DNA of 10,787 nucleotides from JAWKWH01 sp041582695 (GTDB lineage: Bacteria > Pseudomonadota > Alphaproteobacteria > Rhizobiales > Rhizobiaceae), in NCBI GenBank assembly GCA_041582695.1, contig JBFIBB010000111.1, positions 1 to 10,787 of the forward strand. Reading direction: 5' to 3'. Numbering within the stretch: the stretch's first letter is position 1; each line of letters begins with the position of its first letter. The notes under the pieces were generated by a model. It made no database searches, was not told the origin of the DNA, and saw only the letters and a program-made list of their open reading frames with translations. The translations under genes were made by a program, and so were the position numbers. Positions 1-6,242 of the stretch are shown here, piece by piece.

Positions 1-1
1 C

Positions 2-1282
2 AAGAAAGGCGAGCGTGTCTGGACCGGCGGCAACGACGAATCGGCGCTGGCCGAAGGCGTGATGCGCACCTATACGCAGACCAATCTGCGCTACAGCCAG
101 GTGTCGCCGATGTCGATGTACGAGGAAACCAACACCCGCAACAACCTGCCGGCGCAAATCGATATCTATGCGGACGAAGGAGACGCCTACAAATTCCTGT
201 TCATCGCCAAGGGCGGCGGTTCAGCCAACAAGACGTTCCTCTACCAGGGAACTCCTTCGCTGCTCACCCATGATCGCCTGATCGAGTTCCTGAAGGAGAA
301 AATCCTGACACTCGGCACCGCCGCCTGTCCGCCATACCATCTGGCCATCGTGATCGGCGGGACGTCGGCCGAAATGAACCTGAAGACCGTAAAGCTCGCA
401 TCGACGCGCTACCTCGACACGCTGCCGGCGGAAGGAAGCGAAGCAGGCCACGCCTTTCGCGATGTCGCCATGGAGGCGGAGGTGCACAAGTTGACGCAGC
501 AGATGGGCGTCGGCGCGCAGTTCGGTGGGAAATATTTCTGCCACGACGTCCGTGTGATCCGCCTGCCGCGCCATGGCGCATCCCTGCCGATCGGGCTCGG
601 CGTTTCCTGCTCGGCCGACCGCCAGGCATTGGGAAAGATCACCCGCGACGGCGTATTCGTTGAGGCTCTGGAAACCGATCCGTCCAAATACATGCCGGAT
701 ATCGACGAGGAAGCGCTGACCAGCCATGTCGTTCATATCAATCTGAACCAGCCGATGACTCGGATTCTGAGCGAACTGACAAAACACCCTGTAAAAACTA
801 GACTTTCCCTGTCCGGCTCCATCATCGTGGCGCGCGATCTGGCCCATGCGAAAATCCGCGAAAGGCTCGAAAACGGCGAGCCGATGCCGGAATACTTCAA
901 GAATCACCCGATCTACTACGCCGGCCCTGCCAAGACTCCGGCAGGCTATGCCTCAGGTTCGTTCGGCCCCACCACCGCCGGGCGGATGGATTCATTCGTC
1001 GACCAGTTCCAGTCGTTCGGCGGCTCGATGGTCATGCTGGCAAAAGGCAACCGATCGCGCGTCGTCAGGGAAGCCTGCAAGCGCCACGGCGGTTTCTATC
1101 TGGGATCCATCGGCGGCCCCGCCGCGCGCCTTGCCCAGGACTGCATCAAAAAGGTCGAGGTCGTCGAATATCCGGAACTCGGCATGGAAGCGATATGGCG
1201 CATCGAGGTGGAGAACTTCCCCGCTTTCATCGTCATCGACGACAAGGGAAATGACTTTTTCAAGGAACTGAACCTCGGATAA
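2..1282 (+). CDS. fumA: Class I (iron-sulfur) fumarate hydratase, 5'-truncated by the window edge
   Basis: Catalyses reversible hydration of fumarate to malate in the cytosolic TCA cycle. The frame is open from base 2, and 426 residues are visible. The class I signature is clear: TAACPPYH with its cysteine codon at 326, GGTSAEMNLKTVKLAS after it, and GVSCSADR with its cysteine codon at 608. These match the second and third [4Fe-4S] ligands of E. coli FumA (C224 and C318); the 94-residue spacing is identical. By that alignment about 115 N-terminal residues, including the first ligand (C105), lie left of the window. The C-terminal swivelling domain is present (GPTTAGRMDSFVDQF, then GSIGGPAARLAQDC) and the stop is TAA. 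The GTG-ATG pair at 59-64 is internal, not a start. Class I fumarases are oxygen-sensitive and unrelated to FumC. No convincing terminator follows. The family call is very safe; the symbol letter is conventional. Confidence 0.96.
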   Translation, partial: KKGERVWTGGNDESALAEGVMRTYTQTNLRYSQVSPMSMYEETNTRNNLPAQIDIYADEGDAYKFLFIAKGGGSANKTFLYQGTPSLLTHDRLIEFLKEKILTLGTAACPPYHLAIVIGGTSAEMNLKTVKLASTRYLDTLPAEGSEAGHAFRDVAMEAEVHKLTQQMGVGAQFGGKYFCHDVRVIRLPRHGASLPIGLGVSCSADRQALGKITRDGVFVEALETDPSKYMPDIDEEALTSHVVHINLNQPMTRILSELTKHPVKTRLSLSGSIIVARDLAHAKIRERLENGEPMPEYFKNHPIYYAGPAKTPAGYASGSFGPTTAGRMDSFVDQFQSFGGSMVMLAKGNRSRVVREACKRHGGFYLGSIGGPAARLAQDCIKKVEVVEYPELGMEAIWRIEVENFPAFIVIDDKGNDFFKELNLG

Positions 1283-1321
1283 TACCGGCTGAAAGCCCTG
1301 CCCGCGTCGAGAATGCGTCTC

Positions 1322-1371
1322 TAAAATGCTGATTTTATGAGATTTAGTTCTGCTGTGCGCCTCATCACAGC
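1322..1371. other. Two inverted repeats in the fumarase to L,D-transpeptidase gap
   Basis: The 148-bp gap holds two perfect inverted repeats. The first is TAAAAT-GCTG-ATTTTA at 1322-1337, an AT-rich element in otherwise GC-rich DNA. The second is GCTGTG (1352-1357) with CACAGC (1366-1371) across an 8-base loop. Neither is followed by a T run, so neither is a textbook terminator. The first could be an operator or part of a promoter for the transpeptidase gene; the second could fold in its leader or protect the fumarase mRNA end. Function is inference only. Confidence 0.35.
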
Positions 1372-1430
1372 GCCACCCCTCAAAACCCGGAAAAATGCCC
1401 CCGATACCGGAACTGGGAGGGAGAGCCCAA

Positions 1431-2051
1431 ATGAAACGCATCGTACACGCATTCTGCGCCGCGGCGTTTGCCGCAACCGTCACCTTGCAGACTGCGCCCG
1501 CGCCGGCCGAAGCGGCAAACCTGTTTGCAACGATCATCCAGGGTGGGAAGCCGCGCATCAAGCACGTCAGCGCTACAAGCCCGAAAAACTCCGACGCATC
1601 GCCGATTCCGCGCGAAGTCGTCGAGTTCGGTGAGGAGATCGCGCCCGGCACGATTATCGTCGATACATCTGAACGGCGCCTTTACTTCGCGCTCGGCGAT
1701 GGATTGGCGATCAAATACGCTGTTAGCGTCGCCCGGCCGGGATTCGAATGGTCCGGCACCAACAGGATCAGCAACAAGGCCGAATGGCCGGATTGGCGTC
1801 CGCCCGCGGAAATGATCGCCCGCGAGGCCAGAAAGGGACATAACCTGCCCGCATACATGCCCGGCGGCCCAGACAATCCGCTTGGTGCGCGAGCGCTCTA
1901 TCTTGGCGCAACGATCTACCGAATTCATGGCACCAACCAGCCCTGGACGGTGGACAAGGCGATGTCGTCGGGCTGCATCCGCATGGCCAACGAGGACGTG
2001 ATCCATCTCTACGAGCAGGTTCGGGTGGGAACCAAGGTGATCGTGCGTTGA
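1431..2051 (+). CDS. Exported L,D-transpeptidase (YkuD / ErfK-YbiS-YcfS-YnhG family)
   Basis: Predicted periplasmic enzyme of 206 residues that forms 3-3 peptidoglycan crosslinks or anchors proteins to the wall. The start at 1431 has a strong ribosome site (GGGAGGGAG, 1415-1423). It places a classic signal peptide first: basic MKR, a hydrophobic stretch, then an Ala-rich end (APAEAA) with cleavage probably near residue 28. An in-frame ATG at 1395 would bury that signal, so it is rejected. The YkuD domain covers about residues 66-206. The catalytic motif has H166 in IHGT and C182 in SSGCIRMAN, giving the HX13SxGC spacing of the family. It also carries the GTNRISNKAEWPDW and NPLGARALYLG segments usual in ErfK/YbiS proteins. 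No LysM or other wall-binding domain is visible. A hairpin terminator follows 35 bp downstream. Whether it crosslinks or attaches a lipoprotein cannot be told from sequence. Confidence 0.93.
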   Translation: MKRIVHAFCAAAFAATVTLQTAPAPAEAANLFATIIQGGKPRIKHVSATSPKNSDASPIPREVVEFGEEIAPGTIIVDTSERRLYFALGDGLAIKYAVSVARPGFEWSGTNRISNKAEWPDWRPPAEMIAREARKGHNLPAYMPGGPDNPLGARALYLGATIYRIHGTNQPWTVDKAMSSGCIRMANEDVIHLYEQVRVGTKVIVR

Positions 2052-2085
2052 TTTCATTTCCGATCTGACCAACAGTGAACTGGCC

Positions 2086-2105
2086 GGCCGACGGGTCGGC
2101 CTTTT
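2086..2105 (+). terminator. Probable intrinsic terminator after the L,D-transpeptidase gene
   Basis: Perfect 6-bp stem GGCCGA (2086-2091) with TCGGCC (2096-2101), a 4-base loop CGGG, and TTTT immediately after. It lies 35 bp past the transpeptidase stop and about 35 bp before the next start. Only some 30 bp remain between it and the rhodanese ATG, so that gene either uses a promoter overlapping this hairpin or depends on partial read-through. Confidence 0.65.
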
Positions 2106-2138
2106 CTATGTCGACAGCAAAGAATGGGGATTACCAAA

Positions 2139-2540
2139 ATGAAGAAGGGTTACAAGGCCTTGCTGGACGAAGCGAATGCGGCGATCCGGGCGATATCTCC
2201 GGCTGAAGCGTTCGAAATGGCGAAGTCCGGCGATATCGTGCTGGTCGATATCCGCGACATCCGCGAATTGGGACGCGACGGCAGGGTTCCCGGCGCCCTG
2301 CACGCGCCTCGCGGAATGCTCGAGTTCTGGGTCGATCCCGACAGCCCCTATCACAAGGAGATATTCGCCTCGGGCAAGACTTTCGTATTCTTCTGCGCGG
2401 CCGGCTGGCGCTCCGCGCTCGCCACCAAGACGGTTCAGGATATGGGTCTTGAACCGGTCATGCACATCGAGGGTGGGTTCGGCGCCTGGAAAGACGCCGA
2501 ACTGCCGGTTGAAATGCCGGAGGCCGCTCCGAACAGGTGA
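2139..2540 (+). CDS. Single-domain rhodanese-like protein
   Basis: A 133-residue cytoplasmic protein of the rhodanese homology fold (GlpE/PspE size class), which moves sulfane sulfur through a persulfide on its active-site cysteine. After an N-terminal helix of about 20 residues come ISPAEAFEM, then DIVLVDIRD (cf. the VDvR motif), then GALHAPRGMLEF. The loop FFCAAGWRS has C86 and R91 in the CxxGxR pattern, followed by A-T-K and GGFGAWKDAELPVE at the end. All hallmarks of an active domain are present. I chose the ATG at 2139 because GGGGA (2126-2130) sits 8 bases upstream; the ATG at 2124 in the same frame has only a weak site and would overlap that motif. No signal peptide. The gene ends 9 bp from the convergent hydrolase gene. 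The true sulfur acceptor is unknown; nearness to molybdenum-cofactor genes 2.6 kb away is only suggestive. Confidence 0.92.
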   Translation: MKKGYKALLDEANAAIRAISPAEAFEMAKSGDIVLVDIRDIRELGRDGRVPGALHAPRGMLEFWVDPDSPYHKEIFASGKTFVFFCAAGWRSALATKTVQDMGLEPVMHIEGGFGAWKDAELPVEMPEAAPNR

Positions 2541-2549
2541 ATATTCCGG

Positions 2550-3458
2550 TCATGCCGCAAGTCGGGCGCGATCCTCGTTAAGAAAGGCCGCGATTTCAGC
2601 CAGTGTTCTCGCATCCGAGATGATACGGCTGTGCCCGAGGCCTTCGGCCCGGAGCAGACGCACGTGGTCACCGGCCCTCGACATCGCCTCGGCGCCCGAG
2701 AACTCCACCTGCTGATCGTCAGGGGCATGCACGATCAGGGTTGGCAATCGCAATGACTTCAGTTGAACGTCGCCGGAGAACGCTTCGACCGGGTTTCCCG
2801 AAAGCCGAAGTACCTGCAATTCCATGGCTTCCTGGGTCTTCGGCCCCAAACCCACGGTAGAGCCGAACCAGCGGAAAATCGCCTTCATCCGATTCGGCGA
2901 CGATATGAGCACGAGCCGGTTTGCAACGACCGGCCGGAATTGCCTGACCGAGCCTATCGCAGCATTGAGCGACACCGCCGCGCCAAACGAATGACCGATC
3001 AGCGCGTCGAACGGACCGAACCATGTTTCCGCCTGCTTCACCGCCTCGACCGAATTGATCATTGTAATGTGCCGCCCGCTCGAGCGCCCGTGGCCGGGTA
3101 GATCCAGCGAAATGACCCTGAACCCGAGATCGCGCGCCGTGCGGATCAGTCCTGTCATGTGCTCCGTTCGGGACCGCCAGCCGTGAACCACAAGGGCTAC
3201 CGGCGCATTCGGATTGTAGATCTCGGGCCGGAATTCGTACGCGGTAACCCAGCCCCGCTTCAACTCCAGACGGTGCTTCCTTGCCTCCGCCATCAGCGGC
3301 GCGGCGCGGTCATTGGCGCGCTTCTCTCCGGGCGACAAGTTCGCTGGGTCGGCTGTCCGGGCAAACAGGTGAAACGCTACCCGTCCGGCAACACCCGGCA
3401 TCGCATATTCGGCCGCGCCGAAAAGCCCGCGGATGATTTTCATGGGAAAAGCTGCCAT
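2550..3458 (-). CDS. Alpha/beta hydrolase
   Basis: A 302-residue serine hydrolase of the alpha/beta fold; the substrate is not predictable. Visible elements in order: an N-terminal extension of about 85 residues with a weakly hydrophobic start (possible membrane association, no clear signal peptide); beta-strand VALVVHGW with the oxyanion HG at 92-93; SLDLPGHGRS at 117-125; nucleophile elbow GHSFGA with S157; acid in HAPDDQQV, probably D248; and GLGHSR with catalytic H276. All three triad residues are present. The start is set by GAGG seven bases upstream of the ATG; an internal ATG at residue 6 is possible. The gene diverges from a MarR-type regulator across 44 bp, so it is a likely target of that regulator. 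Its 3' end faces the rhodanese gene with 9 bp between, leaving no room for separate terminators. Esterase, lipase-like or lysophospholipase roles are all possible. Confidence 0.9.
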   Translation of the reverse strand: MAAFPMKIIRGLFGAAEYAMPGVAGRVAFHLFARTADPANLSPGEKRANDRAAPLMAEARKHRLELKRGWVTAYEFRPEIYNPNAPVALVVHGWRSRTEHMTGLIRTARDLGFRVISLDLPGHGRSSGRHITMINSVEAVKQAETWFGPFDALIGHSFGAAVSLNAAIGSVRQFRPVVANRLVLISSPNRMKAIFRWFGSTVGLGPKTQEAMELQVLRLSGNPVEAFSGDVQLKSLRLPTLIVHAPDDQQVEFSGAEAMSRAGDHVRLLRAEGLGHSRIISDARTLAEIAAFLNEDRARLAA

Positions 3459-3474
3459 AGTGAAACCTCGTATC

Positions 3475-3499
3475 GTTCAACAATGAACAGAATAGTTCA
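3475..3499. promoter_or_regulatory. Putative MarR operator array (three GTTCA/TGAAC half-sites)
   Basis: The divergent gap holds GTTCA (3475-3479), TGAAC (3484-3488) and GTTCA (3495-3499). The first two form an inverted repeat with a 4-base spacer and the last two one with a 6-base spacer, so the half-sites alternate in orientation. MarR-family dimers bind short palindromes between divergent genes and usually repress both. The array ends 4 bases before the regulator's ATG and starts 17 bases from the hydrolase ATG, so bound protein would block both start regions. Binding is inferred from layout. Confidence 0.55.
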
Positions 3500-3502
3500 A
3501 AC

Positions 3503-3967
3503 ATGGACAAAATGCAAGAGACGATTTGGGACAATCCGCGTTTTCGCAACTGGGTCGCCGTCGCTCGCGCCTGCCATGCGGTCGAGCGCGCGCTTGGCCA
3601 GGCACTGGCGCCGCTCGGGCTGAAAAACGCCCATCTCGACATGATGATGAATATTCATCGCCATCCCGGCATGTCGCAGCAGGAACTCGCAAACAAGCTG
3701 CTTGTCGGTCGCTCGAACATCACAATGCTGCTTCCGCAGATGGAAAAGCGAGGCCTTGTGGTCAGAAAGACCGACAAAGTCGACAAGCGCGTGCTGCGCT
3801 TGCGCCTGACCGACGACGGAGAGGAACTCTTGCGGGAAGCGCTAAAGATTCACCTTTCCCTGGTCGAGAAGATCATGAGCGAGACGCCGGCCGATGAATG
3901 CGATATCGTCGGCGCCGCAATGAACCGGATTACCGCGGTGCTCACCGAACCGACGAATGGAGTATAA
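3503..3967 (+). CDS. MarR-family transcriptional regulator
   Basis: A 154-residue winged helix-turn-helix DNA-binding protein, expected to act as a dimer and to be released by a small ligand or oxidation. The fold order fits: N-terminal dimerisation helix RNWVAVARACHAVERALGQAL; then GLKNAHLDMMMNIHRHPGMSQQELANKL leading into recognition helix GRSNITMLLPQMEKRGLV (about 69-86); then the wing RKTDKVDKRVLRLRLTDDG (88-106) with the typical D-x-x-D-[KR]-R pattern; and C-terminal dimer helices. C24 and C133 are the only cysteines, so an OhrR-type redox switch is not obvious. No ribosome-binding sequence is seen before the ATG at 3503; an in-frame ATG at 3512 is an alternative, and a leaderless message is possible. 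It diverges from the hydrolase gene, its most probable target, and probably regulates itself. The ligand is unknown. Confidence 0.93.
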   Translation: MDKMQETIWDNPRFRNWVAVARACHAVERALGQALAPLGLKNAHLDMMMNIHRHPGMSQQELANKLLVGRSNITMLLPQMEKRGLVVRKTDKVDKRVLRLRLTDDGEELLREALKIHLSLVEKIMSETPADECDIVGAAMNRITAVLTEPTNGV

Positions 3968-3983
3968 AAAAAATTGCGGTATT

Positions 3984-4019
3984 ATGTGGTGGTCCGTCTG
4001 ATCTACCACATCGTTTTTT
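3984..4019. terminator. Probable bidirectional terminator between convergent genes
   Basis: ATGTGGT (3984-3990) pairs perfectly with ACCACAT (4005-4011) around a 14-base loop. On the plus strand it is followed by CG and TTTTTT, suiting termination of the MarR-type gene. On the minus strand a run of eight T lies 10 bases past the hairpin, from the A-rich tract just after the MarR stop codon. The hairpin contains the stop codon of the minus-strand flavoprotein gene. The stem is short and the loop large, so strength is uncertain. Confidence 0.55.
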
Positions 4020-4614
4020 CGGCGCGCCCGGCCCACTCGCGATCATAGACCGCCCCGTCGATCTTTTCACGGCTGGTCGCTTCCAGTATCTGCCCCGGCG
4101 TCGGCAACACCGCTGGATCGACATGTTTGCCCGCATTCCAGAGGTCAGCCCTCAAGATCGCCCGTGCGCACTGGAAATAGACGGCTTCTACTTCTACCAC
4201 GATCACCGATCTCGGAGTTTTGCCGTCAACCGCAAACGTGGCGCAAAGTTCCGGGTCGGCATCCAGAAAGGCGTGTCCGTTGACCCTGAGCGTCGTGCCT
4301 GAACCCGGCACGAGGAAAAGCAGGCCGACGCGCCCGTCGCTGACGATATTTGCCAGCGAGTCGACACGGTTGTTACCCTTGCGGTCCGGCAGCATCAACG
4401 TCTTCTCGTCGTGGACGCGCACAAATCCTGCAAGGTCGCCCCGCGGACTGCAGTCAAGACCGTCGGTGCCCGCCGTGGCCAGCGCGAGAAACGGCGAAGC
4501 TTCGATATAGGCAGCGTATTCAGGAATGATTCTGTCTACTTCTTTCACCAGCGACGCCTCGCCTGGTTTGCCGTAATGCGCATGTAGTGCCTCGATCGTG
4601 TCGATCCGGTTCAT
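4003..4614 (-). CDS. PPOX-class FMN-dependent enzyme (pyridoxamine 5'-phosphate oxidase-like, DR_2398-type family)
   Basis: A 203-residue flavoprotein of the split-barrel pyridoxamine-phosphate-oxidase superfamily; the reaction is not established for this subfamily. Recognisable pieces are FLALATAGTDGLDCSPRGD (42-60), FVRVHDEKTLMLPDRKGNN (64-82), RVDSLANI (83-90), VGLLFLVPGSGTTLRVNGHA (96-115) and a C-terminal EVEAVYFQCARAILRADLW. The SPRGD and PDRxGNNRxDSLxNI blocks are the signature I associate with the DR_2398-type family, and the RxDSLxNI region would contact FMN phosphate. The start at 4614 was chosen because the strong AAGGGGG site lies 9 bases upstream; an ATG two codons earlier is only 3 bases from it. 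The frame is open much further upstream but that stretch overlaps the DUF971 gene. It sits 19 bp behind that gene on the same strand, so the two are probably co-transcribed. It is not PdxH itself. Confidence 0.87.
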   Translation of the reverse strand: MNRIDTIEALHAHYGKPGEASLVKEVDRIIPEYAAYIEASPFLALATAGTDGLDCSPRGDLAGFVRVHDEKTLMLPDRKGNNRVDSLANIVSDGRVGLLFLVPGSGTTLRVNGHAFLDADPELCATFAVDGKTPRSVIVVEVEAVYFQCARAILRADLWNAGKHVDPAVLPTPGQILEATSREKIDGAVYDREWAGRAEKTMW

Positions 4615-4633
4615 TATCATATTCCCCCTTGAT

Positions 4634-5011
4634 TCATCTGGAGCCGGGCAGTTTCGGCTCTCGCGACAGCCCCTTTTGCGCCAGCTCATCCAGATACTCG
4701 CGCCAGCGGGCTTCCTTCTCGCGCCCAAGCTCGCGAAAATAATCCCAAGAAAAGATGCCGGTATCGTGCATGTCGTCGAAACCGATGCGGACAGCATAAT
4801 TGCCGACCGGCACAATCGAGATGATCTCCACATTGGCCTTGCCCGGAACCGTCACCCGCTGTTCGGCGGAGTGCCCCTGCACCTCGGCGCTTGGCGACAG
4901 GACGCGCAGCAATTCCGCCGGCAGTTCATAGGTTTCTTCCTGGCCGAAACTGATGGTCAGCACGCGCCGGTCTTTCGATACGCGTATTTCGCTCGGGGTA
5001 TGCGCTGTCAT
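4634..5011 (-). CDS. DUF971 (GBBH-like N-terminal domain) protein
   Basis: A 125-residue standalone DUF971 domain. Matching features are EIRVSKDRRVLTISF, the ELPAELLRVLSPSAEVQGH block (29-47), a central PGKANVEIISIVPVGNYAVRIGF stretch, FDDMHDTGIFSWDYFRELG (78-96) and a final amphipathic helix EKEARWREYLDELAQKG. The same domain forms the N-terminus of gamma-butyrobetaine hydroxylase and the C-terminus of the plastid scaffold HCF101, which is linked to iron-sulfur cluster assembly. This protein has no cysteine at all, so it cannot build the zinc site seen in the hydroxylase domain. No enzyme motif is visible; an adaptor or accessory role is the likeliest reading. The start at 5011 has GGTGA 7 bases upstream. 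It heads a two-gene unit with the PPOX flavoprotein and is divergent from moaA, whose product is an iron-sulfur enzyme; a functional link is inference. Confidence 0.88.
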   Translation of the reverse strand: MTAHTPSEIRVSKDRRVLTISFGQEETYELPAELLRVLSPSAEVQGHSAEQRVTVPGKANVEIISIVPVGNYAVRIGFDDMHDTGIFSWDYFRELGREKEARWREYLDELAQKGLSREPKLPGSR

Positions 5012-5165
5012 GCCAATTTCACCGGTTTCAGCTCACACATCCGATCAAATAATCCGATTGTGACGGCTTTTGCCATCCGAAGTCTTGAATTCATCACCGA
5101 TTTGCTCAACATGGCAATGACACCGGGAGCGATGGCCGGTTTCGAGGAATTTGACAAGTTTGACG
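5012..5165. promoter_or_regulatory. Divergent control region between the DUF971 gene and moaA
   Basis: This 154-bp gap must contain promoters for both directions, but I could not assign convincing -35/-10 boxes. It contains a 7-bp direct repeat ATCCGAT at 5039-5045 and 5052-5058 (13-bp period), flanked by TCACA (5033-5037) and TGTGA (5058-5062). Closer to moaA there is an inverted repeat ACCGG (5122-5126) with CCGGT (5136-5140). The inverted repeat would lie in the moaA leader and the direct repeat is a candidate factor site. No known molybdenum-cofactor riboswitch fold or ModE box was recognised. Confidence 0.35.
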
Positions 5166-6191
5166 ATGAGCAGCAGCGTATTGGGCACACAATATTCATC
5201 AATGACCGATCCCTTCGGGCGCGACGTCACCTATTTGCGCGTCTCCGTAACCGACCGTTGCGACTTCCGCTGCACCTATTGCATGTCGGAAAACATGACC
5301 TTCCTGCCGAAAAAGGACCTGTTGACGCTCGAGGAGTTAGACCGGCTCTGCACGGTGTTCATTGAAAAGGGCGTCCGCAAACTCAGGCTCACTGGCGGCG
5401 AGCCGCTCGTGCGCAAGAATATCATGCATTTGATCGGTCAGCTGTCACGGCACCTGAAATCCGGCGCCCTCGATGAATTGACACTGACGACGAACGGTTC
5501 GCAATTGTCCCGGTTTGCCGGCCAATTGGCGGATTCCGGCGTCAGGCGCATCAATGTCTCGCTTGACACGCTCGATAGCGACAAGTTCCGCCGCATCACG
5601 CGGTGGGGCCAGCTTGCGAAGGTGATGGAAGGCATCGAAGCAGCCGAAAAAGCTGGGCTGAAGATCAAGATCAACGCGGTCGCGCTGAAGGGCTTCAACG
5701 AAGCGGAAATACCCGAAATGATCCGCTGGACCCACGGTCGCGGAATGGACATGACCTTGATCGAGACCATGCCCATGGGCGATATCGACGAAGACCGCAC
5801 CGACCAATACCTGCCCCTTTCCAGGCTTCGTGGCGAGCTGGAACGGCAGTTCACGCTCACCGACATTCCCTTCAAGACCGGCGGTCCGGCCCGCTATGTT
5901 GAAGTCGCCGAGACCGGCGGTCGGCTGGGATTCATAACGCCCCTCACCCATAATTTCTGCGAAAGCTGCAACCGTGTCAGGCTGACCTGTACCGGAACGC
6001 TCTACATGTGCCTCGGACAGAACGACGCCGCCGATCTGCGCGCCGCGCTGAGGGCCTCGGAAGGCAACGATCTGGTTTCGGCGGCAATCGACGAGGCCAT
6101 CACCAGAAAGCCCAAGGGCCACGATTTCGTCATCGACCGTAACACCAAGCGGCCCGCCGTTGCCCGCCACATGAGCGTCACCGGCGGATAA
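5166..6191 (+). CDS. moaA: GTP 3',8-cyclase MoaA (molybdenum cofactor biosynthesis)
   Basis: Radical-SAM enzyme that, with MoaC, converts GTP into cyclic pyranopterin monophosphate, the first step of molybdenum-cofactor synthesis. 341 residues from this start, against 329 in E. coli. The N-terminal [4Fe-4S] motif CDFRCTYC gives C32, C36 and C39 (Cx3Cx2C), followed by LRLTGGEPLVRKN for SAM binding. The C-terminal cluster ligands are C265, C268 and C282 in FCESCNRVRLTC and YMC, with the family's Cx2Cx13C spacing; that cluster binds GTP. The chain ends MSVTGG, keeping the functionally important terminal Gly-Gly. The start is uncertain: ATG 5166 gives the short N-terminal extension usual in rhizobia, ATG 5202 (MTDPFGRDV) gives an E. 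coli-like length, and TTG 5151 lies too close to a GAGGA motif. None has a good ribosome site. It appears to be its own unit, separated from the other cofactor genes by 1.7 kb. Confidence 0.96.
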   Translation: MSSSVLGTQYSSMTDPFGRDVTYLRVSVTDRCDFRCTYCMSENMTFLPKKDLLTLEELDRLCTVFIEKGVRKLRLTGGEPLVRKNIMHLIGQLSRHLKSGALDELTLTTNGSQLSRFAGQLADSGVRRINVSLDTLDSDKFRRITRWGQLAKVMEGIEAAEKAGLKIKINAVALKGFNEAEIPEMIRWTHGRGMDMTLIETMPMGDIDEDRTDQYLPLSRLRGELERQFTLTDIPFKTGGPARYVEVAETGGRLGFITPLTHNFCESCNRVRLTCTGTLYMCLGQNDAADLRAALRASEGNDLVSAAIDEAITRKPKGHDFVIDRNTKRPAVARHMSVTGG

Positions 6192-6242
6192 TCCCGCGAT
6201 CGGCTTCACGACCGTTTGATGGTTCCTTCCTACAACCCTGCC

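Noticed and set aside
221..907. Minus-strand open frame of 228 codons opposite the fumarase gene
   Set aside because: The plus strand carries unmistakable class I fumarase motifs here; the antisense translation has no recognisable domain. GC-rich coding DNA commonly leaves such frames open.
1395..1430. Earlier ATG for the L,D-transpeptidase
   Set aside because: It places a polar Pro/Gly-rich stretch ahead of a clear signal peptide and would span the strong ribosome site.
4615..4833. N-terminal extension of the PPOX flavoprotein to an ATG at 4833
   Set aside because: It would overlap the DUF971 gene by 200 bases; the strong AAGGGGG site points to 4614, where the family's N-terminus begins.
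5033..5062. CRP/FNR-type site before moaA
   Set aside because: The arms are in the order TCACA-N20-TGTGA, the reverse of the CRP consensus and with the wrong spacing.
5012..5165. Molybdenum-cofactor riboswitch upstream of moaA
   Set aside because: The gap is short and shows only one small hairpin; no multi-helix fold resembling the known motif was seen.
4598..5365. Plus-strand open frame of 255 codons across the DUF971 gene, the intergenic gap and the moaA start
   Set aside because: It runs antisense to DUF971 and out of frame with moaA. A sub-frame from ATG 5111 looked briefly protein-like but dissolves into Arg/Leu-rich shadow sequence inside moaA.
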